A DNA stretch of 64,000 nt from Halobacillus karajensis (GCF_900108515.1 NZ_FNWW01000001.1:496001-560000), one strand, 5' to 3'; positions 18,541 through 27,832 are shown, counted from the stretch's first letter. Made by a program: numbers and translations. The notes: generated by a model from the sequence alone, not told the origin.

Positions 18541-19578
18541 TTATAGTTTCACACTTGTACTTGTTTCACTGCTTTGGTAGATCGCTTCCATCAGCCGGGT
18601 CACTTTAAGCGCCTGTTCAGGCTTCACGACTAATTCATCCTGCCCTAAACAGCTATCGACGAAGTTATTAGCTTGGGCAAGACCTGGTGTTGGTTCGCCT
18701 TCGCGAATTTTTGCGGTACTATCCATCAAGGCTCCATACTTCGCCTGATAAAGCTCAAATGGATAGACACTGAGGCCGCCATCGACTCCTGAGATCGTAA
18801 GTGATGTGTGGTCTTCCTTAATATTGGCAGCCCACGAACACTCAAATTGCATCGATGCGCCATTTTCAAACGTAATATAACTCGTCACATGGTCATCAAC
18901 ATTAAACGTTTCATGATCGAATGGGCCCCAATCATTGACTTGTCCCGGTGTTTTACTTAACCGGTCATACGTACGGCCTATCACTTCGACAGGCTTGGGA
19001 TCATCAAGAAGCCATAGGGCCAAATCAAGTAAATGACAGCCAAAATCAATCAGGCTTCCTCCTCCCTGCAAGTCTTTATTTGTAAATACACCCCATCCGG
19101 GTACTTTGCGGCGGCGCATCGCCTGAACTCTGGTTACAAGAGGCTCCCCGATATCGTTATTAAGGATTGCTTTTTTCGCCAGCTGAGCTTCTGGTGTGTA
19201 CCGGTAATGATAAGCAATCGAAAGCAGACGATCATTCTTCTCTGCCGCTTCCAACATCGCTTCACATTCCGCAGCGGTGATAGCCATCGGTTTTTCGCAT
19301 AGCACATGAACCCCTGCTTCAAGAGCAGCGATGGAGATTTCTGCATGGAACTTATTCGGCGTACAAATAGTGACGGCATCCACATGGGGAAACATTTCCT
19401 TGTAATCGTTACAAACTAGAGAAATGTCGTAAGTCTTGGCTGTTTCTTCCGCTCGTTCTTGATTCACATCGTGGACAGCTGTTATTTCTACTTTACTTTT
19501 CATATCAAGGAAAGAGGGAATATGCCGCCCCTGGGCAATTCCCCCTACTCCTATGATCCCCATTTTCAAGCGTGTCAT
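18541..19578 (-). CDS. Gfo/Idh/MocA family NAD(P)-dependent sugar dehydrogenase (1 of 2)
   Basis: A 345-residue oxidoreductase with an N-terminal Rossmann fold (MGIIGVGGIAQGRHIPSF) and the family motif HVLCEKPMAITAAECEAML, in which EKP carries the catalytic Lys. The C-terminal domain contains GGGSLIDFGCHLLDLALWLL with the conserved Asp and His (D-x-G-x-H-x-x-D). It overlaps the next dehydrogenase gene by four bases. Likely oxidises a sugar hydroxyl, possibly C3 of a glycoside; substrate unproven. Confidence 0.9.
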   Translation of the reverse strand: MTRLKMGIIGVGGIAQGRHIPSFLDMKSKVEITAVHDVNQERAEETAKTYDISLVCNDYKEMFPHVDAVTICTPNKFHAEISIAALEAGVHVLCEKPMAITAAECEAMLEAAEKNDRLLSIAYHYRYTPEAQLAKKAILNNDIGEPLVTRVQAMRRRKVPGWGVFTNKDLQGGGSLIDFGCHLLDLALWLLDDPKPVEVIGRTYDRLSKTPGQVNDWGPFDHETFNVDDHVTSYITFENGASMQFECSWAANIKEDHTSLTISGVDGGLSVYPFELYQAKYGALMDSTAKIREGEPTPGLAQANNFVDSCLGQDELVVKPEQALKVTRLMEAIYQSSETSTSVKL

Positions 19579-20615
19579 TTGGTGACTTTCTCCAAGCTGC
19601 TGATTTCTCTCGTTTCGCCTGAGCGGAGGGCGCCGAGGATGATTTCCAATGACTTCATACCTTCTTCTCCTGTGATGAGTGGTTGCGTATCATTCAAGAT
19701 GCTTCCAACAAAATGGTCAATGACATGGGAATTGCTTTGGCCGCCTTCTTCATTGGACTGAATCTTCCCAAGTTGATAATTCACGATGTCGCCATTCGTG
19801 TACTGAGCAACTAAAGAGTATTCAGGGTCATCTTCTAGGCGAAGGGTTCCTTTTTCTCCATAAATCACTGTGGAGTTATCTTCATTCGGGTTATAAGCCC
19901 AACTTGCTGCCATTGTTCCAACAATGCCTGATTCAGATCGAAGGATACAAACCGCATTATCATCAACCGTAATGTCTTTTTTCGCATTGTTTTCAATAAA
20001 TCCTGCCACATCGACGAATTCTTCACCAAGAAGGTAACGGAGTAAATCTGCCTTATGTACTCCTAAATCACCCATGGCGCCGATAAATGCCTGTTCCTTT
20101 TTAAAGAACCAGCTGTCTTCCCCTTCTGCGCTCCATCCTTCTGGGCCGCCATGACCAAAGGTTGTACGGAAACTGTACACTTTCCCAAGTTCCCCAGAGG
20201 CAATCAGTTCTTTTGCCTTCACATGGGATGGTACAAATCGCTGGTTGTGAGCAATCATCAGTTTCTTGCCGTTTTGTTCAGCAGCCTGAATCATTTCTTC
20301 TGCTTCCTCTTTAGAAGTTGCCATCGGCTTCTCACATAGGACATGATGACCAGCCTTCAAAGCAGCAATGGAAACAGGGGCATGGAGGTAGTTCGGCAGG
20401 CAGACACTTACAGCATCGACCTCTTCTTTCCTCAACAACTCTTCATAATCGGTATAAACAGCCGCGCCATACACGTGACCGACTTTACGTGCGCGTTCTT
20501 CCACAATGTCACATACCGCCTGAATCTCAATGTTTTTATTCGCTTTATATTCAGGAAGGTGACGGTTTTGAGCAATACTTCCGCATCCAATTACAGCAAT
20601 TTTCAATGTTGTCAT
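19575..20615 (-). CDS. Gfo/Idh/MocA family NAD(P)-dependent sugar dehydrogenase (2 of 2)
   Basis: A 346-residue paralogue of its neighbour. The Rossmann motif is AVIGCGSIAQNRHLPEY, the catalytic motif HHVLCEKPMATSKEEAEEM, and the C-terminal active-site segment AMGDLGVHKADLLRYLLGEE. The ATG at 20615 is eight bases after AAAGGAG; an ATG six bases earlier is too close. The two dehydrogenases differ well beyond simple duplication, so they probably act on different steps, for example oxidation of the glycoside and reduction of the released 3-keto sugar (inference). Confidence 0.9.
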   Translation of the reverse strand: MTTLKIAVIGCGSIAQNRHLPEYKANKNIEIQAVCDIVEERARKVGHVYGAAVYTDYEELLRKEEVDAVSVCLPNYLHAPVSIAALKAGHHVLCEKPMATSKEEAEEMIQAAEQNGKKLMIAHNQRFVPSHVKAKELIASGELGKVYSFRTTFGHGGPEGWSAEGEDSWFFKKEQAFIGAMGDLGVHKADLLRYLLGEEFVDVAGFIENNAKKDITVDDNAVCILRSESGIVGTMAASWAYNPNEDNSTVIYGEKGTLRLEDDPEYSLVAQYTNGDIVNYQLGKIQSNEEGGQSNSHVIDHFVGSILNDTQPLITGEEGMKSLEIILGALRSGETREISSLEKVTK

Positions 20616-20628
20616 GGTCATAGCTCCT

Positions 20629-21357
20629 TTACGATTTAGTTGAGATTTCTTCTAAAGGTTGAGCATTTCCGTAAACAGGGGTTGGTGTTTCCGTGTTTTT
20701 CACCCATTTCACACCATTGCGGATAACCTTTTGGACTTCTTTGTTGTAATAAGTCGGATAGGTTTCATGACCCGGACGGAAATAAAAGACCTTTCCTTTG
20801 CCACGACGGAAAGTCGCTCCACTACGGAACACTTCCCCACCTTCAAACCAGCTGACGAAAATCAATTCTTCCGGTGTCGGAATATCAAAATGCTCCCCAT
20901 ACATTTCTTCTTTTTCAAGTTCAATAAACTCTCCGATCCCTTCTGTAATTGGGTGGCTCGGATCGACGACCCAGAGGCGCTCCTTCTCATCTGCTTCCCG
21001 CCATTTCAGATCACAGGAAGTCCCCATCAATTTCTTGAACGGCTTAGAAAAGTGGGCCGAGTGCAAAACAACAAGCCCCATTCCGTCAAGAACACGTTGT
21101 TTTACTTTTTCAGCAATTTCGTCTTGCACTTCCTCATGCGCTTTGTGCCCCCACCAGACGAGGACATCTGTTTCCGCAAGAACCTCATCTGTTAAGCCGT
21201 GCTCTTTTTCATCTAAGGTCGCTGTTTTTACATTTTCGTGGTCTTCCCCAAGGAAATCTGCAATCGCGCTATGGATCCCTTCAGGATAAATATCAGCAAC
21301 AACCTGGTTCTCTTTTTCATGTCGGTTTTCGTTCCAAACAAGTACGTTCATATTCAC
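20629..21357 (-). CDS. ThuA-like (trehalose-utilisation) protein
   Basis: A 242-residue class I glutamine-amidotransferase-like fold protein of the ThuA family. The N-terminus [11 protein letters not shown], then [48 protein letters not shown] and the terminal [20 protein letters not shown] are characteristic. In Sinorhizobium, ThuA acts with the dehydrogenase ThuB in trehalose, maltitol and sucrose breakdown through 3-keto disaccharides. Its start overlaps the lacI-type gene stop by four bases, and it lies 13 bases before dehydrogenase 2, so the set is one operon. Confidence 0.9.
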   Translation of the reverse strand: MNMNVLVWNENRHEKENQVVADIYPEGIHSAIADFLGEDHENVKTATLDEKEHGLTDEVLAETDVLVWWGHKAHEEVQDEIAEKVKQRVLDGMGLVVLHSAHFSKPFKKLMGTSCDLKWREADEKERLWVVDPSHPITEGIGEFIELEKEEMYGEHFDIPTPEELIFVSWFEGGEVFRSGATFRRGKGKVFYFRPGHETYPTYYNKEVQKVIRNGVKWVKNTETPTPVYGNAQPLEEISTKS

Positions 21358-22427
21358 TTCTCCCCTTCTTTTCTTTCTTCATGTCCTTTATCTGTTTCCG
21401 CGTTTCTTGAATAACAGGAATCACGTTCAACGATCACTGTCGGAATGATCACACTTTTTTTAATCATATCCGGTCGATTCAAAAGATCAATCAAATTCCT
21501 TGCTGATTCATGTCCTAACTGAAAGGATTGTGTGTCGACAGTAGTCAGAGCTGGATTGGATAAACGGGCAATCATCGTGTTATTGAACCCGACAATGCTC
21601 ATATCCTCTGGAAGCTGTAATCCATGTTCTGTGAGTGATCTCATTACCGTCAAAGCATTATAATCATCAGTTATGACCAACCCAGTCGGTGGGTCCTTGA
21701 CATCCAGCAGTTCTTCAACCACTTGTTCTGCATCAGCAAAGCCAGTTTGAATATTTTTTTGTAAATCCTTGTCTTCCTTTAAATTACCGTTAGCCAACGC
21801 CTGTCGGTATCCTTCTAGTCGGTCCCTCGCTACCTCAAAATGATAATCCCCTCCGATAAACCCGATCCTTTCATGCCCAAGGTTCATCAGGTATTCGGTG
21901 ACTTCCTTACTTGCAAGAACGTTATCGTTATCCACGTACATCGTTTCACTCGCCTGACCGACCGGTTTGCCAATCATCACGAATGGGAAGTTACACTCTC
22001 GTAAATAGGGGACGACTTTATCATCCTGGCGGGAATAGAGGACGATGACGCCATCGACTCGTTTCCCCTGCACCATTTTGACAACCTCTTTGAAAATCGC
22101 TTCCTCTGTATTGCCTGTCGTTAAATAGATACTGTAATCTTCCTCATGACAAGCATCACTGATCCCCCGCAGTAATTCTGAGAAAAAAGGGTTATCGAAA
22201 GAGTGGACGGAAGAAACTTTCGTTACAATTCCAATGGTTTGTGTTGATTGGTTGACGAGCACACGACCATTGTAGTTAATGTGATAGCCAAGCTCCTCCA
22301 TGACCTTTCTTACTTTCCTCTTTGTTTGTTCGCTGATTCTCGGACTGTCAGAGATGACTCTAGATACCGTAGAAGGAGCGACCTTTGCTTCCCTGGCCAC
22401 ATCTTTAATTGTGACGGACACATTCAT
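21354..22427 (-). CDS. LacI family transcriptional regulator
   Basis: A 357-residue repressor. The N-terminal helix-turn-helix ([20 protein letters not shown]) is followed by the hinge helix region and a periplasmic-binding-protein-like effector domain, including [39 protein letters not shown] and [11 protein letters not shown]. It is closest in style to MalR-type regulators. It sits between the transporter genes and the catabolic genes, and palindromic LacI-type operators lie upstream of the binding-protein gene, so it probably represses this cluster until a sugar is present. Confidence 0.92.
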   Translation of the reverse strand: MNVSVTIKDVAREAKVAPSTVSRVISDSPRISEQTKRKVRKVMEELGYHINYNGRVLVNQSTQTIGIVTKVSSVHSFDNPFFSELLRGISDACHEEDYSIYLTTGNTEEAIFKEVVKMVQGKRVDGVIVLYSRQDDKVVPYLRECNFPFVMIGKPVGQASETMYVDNDNVLASKEVTEYLMNLGHERIGFIGGDYHFEVARDRLEGYRQALANGNLKEDKDLQKNIQTGFADAEQVVEELLDVKDPPTGLVITDDYNALTVMRSLTEHGLQLPEDMSIVGFNNTMIARLSNPALTTVDTQSFQLGHESARNLIDLLNRPDMIKKSVIIPTVIVERDSCYSRNAETDKGHEERKEGEK

Positions 22428-22712
22428 CCACTCCTTTGCTCCTTCATTTCACTCTTCTTCATCATTCTTTTGCTATTCCCATAAAAGCCCCCTTACCTTA
22501 AACTCCCTTTTAATCGAATCCATTGTTCCATAGATTCCGTCACAACCTGAATGGATCGTTTCTCTATCGATTCAAAGTCCATGATCGTGTGGAATTTTCT
22601 TGACAGATGAGAGCACACAAGGGTCAGCGCACCCTTAACGGAAAGCGAACCGATCCCCGGAACCCCATGATTAGTCCTTCAAGTTTTGAAAAATGGTCAA
22701 CTTTAGACTTAA

Positions 22713-23537
22713 TTATTTAACGGCTCCTTCAGAAACACCGTTAATGATCTGCTTCTGGGCGAAGAAGTACCCGATGATAACGGGCAGAATCGCAATGGTC
22801 AGTCCCGCAAGCGCCAGGTGCCATTGTTTCGTATACTGACCAAAGAAGTAGAACATCTTCAACGGAATCGTTGCATTCGATTCACTCAAGACGAGTGATG
22901 GAAGGAGGTAATCGTTCCAAATCCAAATTACATTCAATATCGCGACAGTGACGGAAATTGGTTTAAGCAGCGGGAAGATGATGTACCAGAACGTCTGGAA
23001 ACGGTTCGCTCCATCGATAATGGCAGCTTCGTCCATGGATTTCGAAATCCCTGTCATCGCCCCGTGATAAAGGAAAATGGACAAACTGCATCCAAATCCC
23101 AGATACATGAAGATCAATCCACCGGCGTTTAACATATCTGCTTGTCCAAAAATAGAGACAAGTGGAATCATGACAGACTGGAAAGGAATCAACATTGCGG
23201 CGACAAAGATGAAAAAGATAATCCCGCTTAATTTACTCTTGTTCCTTGCTAATGCATACCCAGCCATGGAAGAAAACAAAATAATGATTGCGATACTTAA
23301 TCCTGTGATCATCACAGAGTTGAATAGAGACTTTAAGAACTCCAAGTCAATAAATGCTTCTACAAAGTTTTCAAAGACTAATTGTTCTGGGAAACCAAGA
23401 ACCCCTGAAAAGATGTCACGTTTGCTTTTAAAAGCATTGACGATCATCAAATAAAAAGGAGCAATCCAGATTAAACCAAGCAGAAGGCCGAGAATTTCAA
23501 TGGAAATTAAATTTCTTTTTTCCTTATTCTTTTTCAT
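22713..23537 (-). CDS. Carbohydrate ABC transporter permease (MalG type)
   Basis: A 274-residue permease with six predicted helices and the cytoplasmic EAA loop (DEAAIIDGANRFQTFWYIIF PLLKP region, about residues 180-205) that docks the ATPase. The C-terminus ends in the usual short INGVSEGAVK tail. It overlaps the MalF-type gene by one base. No ATPase gene is in the cluster, so a shared MsmX-type ATPase elsewhere in the genome probably powers it, as known in Bacillus. Confidence 0.93.
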   Translation of the reverse strand: MKKNKEKRNLISIEILGLLLGLIWIAPFYLMIVNAFKSKRDIFSGVLGFPEQLVFENFVEAFIDLEFLKSLFNSVMITGLSIAIIILFSSMAGYALARNKSKLSGIIFFIFVAAMLIPFQSVMIPLVSIFGQADMLNAGGLIFMYLGFGCSLSIFLYHGAMTGISKSMDEAAIIDGANRFQTFWYIIFPLLKPISVTVAILNVIWIWNDYLLPSLVLSESNATIPLKMFYFFGQYTKQWHLALAGLTIAILPVIIGYFFAQKQIINGVSEGAVK

Positions 23538-24397
23538 TACATCTCAACCTCCCGTTTCTTGTTGTAATACACTTGTGTCAACGCAATCACCGCTACAATC
23601 AGGAAGAAAATGACGGCTTTTGCCTGAGCGTAGGCCATTTGGTTATCGGAGAATGCCGTACGAACGATTTCCATGGCCACCATTTGAGTGGAGTTAAACG
23701 GTCCACCATTGGTAAGGGACAAGTTTTGGTCATAAATCTTGAAGGCCATAGAAAGTGTCAAGAACATGCTGACGGTAAAGGCCGGTGCAACCAATGGGAA
23801 TGTAATATTCTTGAATCGTTGGAAACTGCTCGCTCCATCGATTTTCGCTGCTTCGATCAGTTCCTTTGGAATGTTCTCCAGATACGCAATATAAATAATC
23901 ATGATATAACCCGCCATCTGCCATGCGGTCAAGATGACAAGTCCCCAGAAACCTGTGTTCGTTGTCGACAACCAGCCATTCAACCCTTCGATTCCTGTAA
24001 GGCCAGCAATATCTCCAAATACACTGATGAAAATAAACTGCCAGATAAACCCGAGAATTAAACCACCGATTAAGTTTGGCATGAAAAATACGGTACGCAA
24101 TAGGTTGCTGGACTTAATATTACGAGTGACAAGCAATGCCAGCCCAAGTCCCATAATGTTCAAGAGGATCACCGTGACGACAGCAAATTTAACGGTAAAC
24201 CAGATGGAATTCATGAATTCACTTTCCTGGAAAAGTTTGATGTAATTCTCAAAACCTATGAATGCATTTGCTGTAATCCCGTTCCAATCCGTAAAGGAAT
24301 AGAAAAGGCCATATAAGAAAGGAATGACGACGACAATTCCAAGCCCGAGAATAACAGGTGTAAGGAACAGCCAGAAAGATAAACTTCTATTCTGCAT
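23537..24397 (-). CDS. Carbohydrate ABC transporter permease (MalF type)
   Basis: A 286-residue permease, partner of the MalG-type protein. It has six helices and an EAA loop (IEAAKIDGASSFQRFKNITF). The ATG at 24397 follows TTGGAGGAG at normal spacing; the longer frame adds nine residues without a ribosome site. Substrate is unknown, but small glycosides or oligosaccharides are typical for this CUT1 group. Confidence 0.93.
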   Translation of the reverse strand: MQNRSLSFWLFLTPVILGLGIVVVIPFLYGLFYSFTDWNGITANAFIGFENYIKLFQESEFMNSIWFTVKFAVVTVILLNIMGLGLALLVTRNIKSSNLLRTVFFMPNLIGGLILGFIWQFIFISVFGDIAGLTGIEGLNGWLSTTNTGFWGLVILTAWQMAGYIMIIYIAYLENIPKELIEAAKIDGASSFQRFKNITFPLVAPAFTVSMFLTLSMAFKIYDQNLSLTNGGPFNSTQMVAMEIVRTAFSDNQMAYAQAKAVIFFLIVAVIALTQVYYNKKREVEM

Positions 24398-24438
24398 GTA
24401 TAACTCCTCCAATGCGCGGAACATTCCGCAGTTGTTTA

Positions 24439-24452
24439 TGGTATCGTTTTCA
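24439..24452. promoter_or_regulatory. Possible cre site between binding protein and permease genes
   Basis: Minus-strand TGAAAACGATACCA has one mismatch to the CcpA consensus. Position inside an operon is acceptable for roadblock control, but one mismatch in AT-rich DNA can occur by chance. Confidence 0.4.
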
Positions 24453-24570
24453 TATCATTGGAATAAAATATCCCATCTATTAACACACTTATCTATTTAA
24501 ATATCCTAATAGAGGGGATCTTTTATAGTACCGGTAAGGGCCCCTCCCCTTACCGGCTCCAATTCTTCCA

Positions 24571-25881
24571 TTACTGACGGGAATTTTCCCAATTCTTCGT
24601 GGCTCTTTTTTCTACTTCTTCCCAGCTGATATCTCCAGCAAGGTACTCTTGTACCGCTACTCCGAATGCATCTTCTGTCCAGCCCGTAGGAGCGCCAAGG
24701 AAGACCCAGCCTAATGTATTCCCTTCACTCGCATAGTCATAAATTTCTTGAGAAATCGGGTCTGCGATTTCCTGATCTTCATAGCCTTCATAAGCAGGAA
24801 TGAACTTAAATTCTTCTGTTACAAACTTCTTCCCTTCTTCAGATGTATACATCCAGTCAAGGAAGTCTTTACTTGCTTGAACGACTTCATCGTCCGATTT
24901 TTTGTTGACAACCCAGTAGTTTGGTACACCTACAGGAATACTGCCTTCATAACCTTCGACAGGAATTGGAAGCAAGCCTACGTTATTCTCAGCGAATTCC
25001 GGATCCATTGATTCGATTGTGTTATAAACCCAGTTTCCTTGTTGAATCATCGCTACTTTGCCAAGAGAAAAGTTTTCTTCCACCTGTTGCGAATAATCAA
25101 GGCTTAGTGTCGGTTGAACAGAATATTCATTTTGAAGGTCGATGAAACGTTTCATGTCTTCACCCATGGTAAACTCCACTGTATCTGCTTCATAAGCTTC
25201 CATAACATCGTGGTTAAACTCATCAGCCAGATAAGCATTAGCCAAATGGTTACCGATCACCCATTTTTCTTTCGCTGGGAATGCAAATGGTGCTTCGATT
25301 CCAAGCTCACTCTTTTGCTCTTCCAATGTTTGAACAGCTTCTTCCAGAGCTTCGAATGTGGTAATCTCTTCAGGGTTGATCCCCGCTTCTTCAAATACTT
25401 TCTTGTTATATAGAAGTCCGTAACCTTCCTGGTTAAAAGGAAGCCCTAAAACCTTATCATCGCGGGACACGCCGGAAAGCGTTCCTTCAAGGGCTGCATC
25501 AGCAGCTTTTGTATCAGAAAGGTCAGCTAAGTAATTCTCATACTCATCTACATCTGTCGGACCGCCAACATTGAAAACATCAGGTTCTTCGCCGGAAGAG
25601 AAAGAGGTCTTCAATGATGCCCCATAGTCATTTCCACCGCCGACCGTTTTGACATTAATATTCACATCAGGATTTTCTTCTTCATACATGGATACAAGTT
25701 CCTCGAACTGTTCTTTAAACTCTACTTTGAACTGGAATACATCTACCGTGACAGCATCTCCAGAAGCGTTATCATCAGAGCTGCCGCTATTATCATCCGC
25801 TCCGAAAGAGCACCCCGTAAGTGCAACGGTGGACGCTAATAATGCAGTCGCAATCCCAGAGTAAAATTTGTTTCTTTTCAT
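24571..25881 (-). CDS. Sugar ABC transporter substrate-binding lipoprotein
   Basis: A 436-residue CUT1-type solute-binding protein. It has a lipoprotein signal with lipobox LTGC (Cys about residue 23) followed by a flexible D/S/G-rich linker, then the fold signatures FKEQFEELVSMYEEENPDVN, GEEPDVFNVGGPTDV, GLPFNQEGYGLLYNKKVFEE and GKVAMIQQGNWVYNTIES. The ATG at 25881 is eight bases after AGGAG. First gene of the operon; it captures the sugar outside the membrane and passes it to the two permeases. Confidence 0.94.
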   Translation of the reverse strand: MKRNKFYSGIATALLASTVALTGCSFGADDNSGSSDDNASGDAVTVDVFQFKVEFKEQFEELVSMYEEENPDVNINVKTVGGGNDYGASLKTSFSSGEEPDVFNVGGPTDVDEYENYLADLSDTKAADAALEGTLSGVSRDDKVLGLPFNQEGYGLLYNKKVFEEAGINPEEITTFEALEEAVQTLEEQKSELGIEAPFAFPAKEKWVIGNHLANAYLADEFNHDVMEAYEADTVEFTMGEDMKRFIDLQNEYSVQPTLSLDYSQQVEENFSLGKVAMIQQGNWVYNTIESMDPEFAENNVGLLPIPVEGYEGSIPVGVPNYWVVNKKSDDEVVQASKDFLDWMYTSEEGKKFVTEEFKFIPAYEGYEDQEIADPISQEIYDYASEGNTLGWVFLGAPTGWTEDAFGVAVQEYLAGDISWEEVEKRATKNWENSRQ

Positions 25882-25911
25882 CTCATCCACTCCTATTTGT
25901 TTATTAATCTT

Positions 25912-25925
25912 TGAATCCGCTTACA
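25912..25925. promoter_or_regulatory. Probable cre site before the binding-protein gene
   Basis: Minus-strand TGTAAGCGGATTCA matches the CcpA operator consensus at 13 of 14 positions, 31 bases before the start codon. Confidence 0.55.
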
Positions 25926-25969
25926 TATCACATGTAAAAATAATGAGTTTTCCAACTTGTGCAACAAAA

Positions 25970-25985
25970 GCGCATACGTTTGCGC
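25970..25985. promoter_or_regulatory. LacI-family operator 1
   Basis: GCGCATACGTTTGCGC is a near-perfect palindrome with the central CG typical of LacI-family sites (one base pair breaks the symmetry). It shares the ten-base core ATACGTTTGC with operator 2. Confidence 0.75.
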
Positions 25986-26046
25986 AATTGGCTGTTAAAA
26001 AACTCATTGGCTTGTCCAACAATGAGTTATAAAAGTGCAATGAAGT

Positions 26047-26062
26047 GTGAATACGTTTGCAT
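26047..26062. promoter_or_regulatory. LacI-family operator 2 (degenerate)
   Basis: GTGAATACGTTTGCAT repeats the ATACGTTTGC core of operator 1, centred 77 bases away, about seven helical turns, a spacing that suits looping by a tetramer or two dimers. Confidence 0.55.
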
Positions 26063-26457
26063 AAATTCAATGATTAATGAAGTTGAGTAAATCATAACAC
26101 GAGTATGGATCAAATACAACACTATTTTTCAAATAATTCTACAAATAGACACCGCTTTCATAGACAACTTCTGTGTATGTGTAAATGAGGGATTCTATTC
26201 GATAATCAAAAATACAACATATAGATGAATATCCCTACAGGCTTTGAAAGTTATCAGAAGCTTATTCAAAGATTTAGTCCTTTATGGCGGCGGGATGACA
26301 TTAAATCTGTCCTCAGTGATTCACGAACTTAGAACGAGTATATGCACGTCAGCATGTGCTTGAGTTATGCAGAAGTGGATGGAAAAGAGTATAGAAGATC
26401 AACCATCGATATCGATCCCATTCTCTTTACCTCCTTTGCTTCTGCTCCCCTATTCCT
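26063..26457. other. Intergenic, no intact gene
   Basis: Between the operator region and the CxxC gene. It contains an open stretch near 26250-26355 with a flippase-like flavour but no start, ribosome site or sufficient length. Confidence 0.4.
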
Positions 26458-26652
26458 TTAACCGTGGAATGGATCTAGTTCTGTTAATTCTCCTGCTCCC
26501 CTATTTTTATAACAATCAAAACACACTTCTATGTGAAGGGAATTTTCATCCGTTATGGTGTATATCTCCTCTTCACGTAATTCTATTTTGCACTCCCAGC
26601 AAACGGCTTGAATTTCATTCATCGCCTTCAAAGTTTCCTTCCACGACATCAT
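26458..26652 (-). CDS. Small CxxC protein (zinc-ribbon-like)
   Basis: A 64-residue protein with two CxxC pairs (VCWECKIEL and VCFDCYKNRG) about 27 residues apart, the pattern of a small treble-clef or zinc-ribbon metal site. It starts after AAAAGGAGAGG at good spacing, which supports a real gene. No family name was recognised. Neighbours give no clue: it lies alone between the sugar operon promoter and decayed sequence. Confidence 0.65.
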   Translation of the reverse strand: MMSWKETLKAMNEIQAVCWECKIELREEEIYTITDENSLHIEVCFDCYKNRGAGELTELDPFHG

Positions 26653-26829
26653 GGTTCCTCTCCTTTTAAAACATTTATTGGTCTTCCATCAGTTTACGTA
26701 TCCTTAAGAAGAATGAGAAATATCCAACATGGGCTTTTCTAGCTATAGAGGGAGAGATCTTTTCTTCTTTGTTAAAGTTATCTTGTAATTTTTGAAGGAG
26801 GTTCGGCTAAGGAAATCTTATTTTGTTAG

Positions 26830-26997
26830 ATGCGGGGGAAATTCTATTCATCCTCCACCAACATAAAGATTGATACGGTGTTTGTTCTTGGAGAAAAAGC
26901 ACGGGGCGGGATATTGAATCGTCGAACAAGACGAATTTCTGCTTCCCCTACTAGAAAAGAAGTGCCTTATTTAAAGAGAAAAGTTTCCCCTGAATAG
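26830..26997 (+). CDS. Possible 55-residue basic peptide
   Basis: An open frame beginning MRGKFYSSSTNIK and ending KVSPE, rich in Arg and Lys after residue 25, stopping four bases before a strong hairpin. The only good ribosome site (GAAGGAGG) is more than 20 bases too far upstream. It may be an untranslated part of a small transcript or a gene remnant. Confidence 0.2.
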   Translation: MRGKFYSSSTNIKIDTVFVLGEKARGGILNRRTRRISASPTRKEVPYLKRKVSPE

Positions 26998-27000
26998 ATA

Positions 27001-27035
27001 AAAGGGATGGGCGCGAAAATCACGCCCATCCCTTT
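27001..27035. terminator. Orphan hairpin
   Basis: AAAGGGATGGGCG pairs perfectly with CGCCCATCCCTTT around a nine-base loop. T-runs are short on both strands, so its direction is unclear. Confidence 0.65.
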
Positions 27036-27111
27036 GTTAGGAAAATGCTTAAAGATGGAAAATTAGGAAGTGGTTCTAGGATTTTCAGATGCGGGATAGG
27101 TAGATAAGTCG

Positions 27112-27406
27112 ATGGTTTTTACTTCATGGAGTACAAAAGCCGTGATGGCTTCCTTTCTTCTCCTAGCCTTATTAAAGATGGGGGGTTACTTCTATAGCGG
27201 GATTGATTTTATGCCTGCATAGCTTGCCCCGAGAGAAAGACCTTTGGTTGTATATCGAGGCCATTACTTGCTTCATTACAATAGAAGTAAGCGTCTCCTT
27301 TCCCTATGAGAAGACATTAATTGTCGGGGGCATCATCGCCCTTATATGGCTGTTTAGAGGATGGTTGCGGTGGGGAGAGCTCGTCGACCCTGCTCGGTTT
27401 TCCTAG
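27112..27406 (+). pseudogene. Possible frameshifted small membrane protein gene
   Basis: A 36-residue hydrophobic frame (MVFTSWSTKAVMASFLLLAL...) ends at 27222, and an overlapping frame continues with IEAITCFITIEVSVSFPYEK and two hydrophobic stretches to 27406. Together they resemble a three-helix membrane protein broken by a frameshift, but no ribosome site or family is visible. The rest of 26653-27468 shows nothing else. Confidence 0.25.
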
Positions 27407-27468
27407 TTAATCACGTATTTCCATTCTTCAGATTGAAAAGTGACACCTTGAATGAGAAAGCAAGGCTT

Positions 27469-27795
27469 TTATTTATTTTGGATTTTCCATTTATTAAACT
27501 CCAAATACTCACGGAACTGATCTTTAGAAATTCCTGAATTCATCGCTTCTTGCACCAGGTGCATCCACTCTTGATCGAGCGTTTCACCCTGAGGATCGTT
27601 TTCCCCGTGCAACAAAAAATTTATGGAAACATCTAGTTCTTGCGATATTTTTGTCAGAAACTGAATAGAAGGGTTGGTTTGGATATTCCGTTCAATGGAA
27701 CTTAAATACGATTTTGCGACTCCCGCTCTATCAGCCAATTCGGATAGCGACATATGTCGGTCTTTACGGATTTTTTGGATGCGTTCACCGATCAT
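27469..27795 (-). CDS. sinR: SinR-type master regulator of biofilm/motility
   Basis: A 108-residue protein very like B. subtilis SinR. The XRE helix-turn-helix is IGERIQKIRKDRHMSLSELA continued by DRAGVAKSYLSSIERNIQTN, and the C-terminal SinI-type oligomerisation domain is LDQEWMHLVQEAMNSGISKD with QFREYLEFNKW. The ATG at 27795 follows AAAGAGGTGAG; the longer frame (49 extra residues) is not supported. SinR represses matrix and related genes. No sinI lies beside it, unlike B. subtilis. Confidence 0.92.
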   Translation of the reverse strand: MIGERIQKIRKDRHMSLSELADRAGVAKSYLSSIERNIQTNPSIQFLTKISQELDVSINFLLHGENDPQGETLDQEWMHLVQEAMNSGISKDQFREYLEFNKWKIQNK

Positions 27796-27832
27796 AATCT
27801 CACCTCTTTCTTTGTAGTACGAGTATAGCATA

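Noticed and set aside
22600-22660. AAGGGT/ACCCTT hairpin downstream of the MalG-type permease
   Set aside because: Stem is only six bases and has no T-run, so I did not call a terminator.
26250-26355. Stretch translating as SLFKDLVLYGGGMTL, like the start of a polysaccharide flippase
   Set aside because: Too short, no start or ribosome site, and the similarity is only impressionistic.
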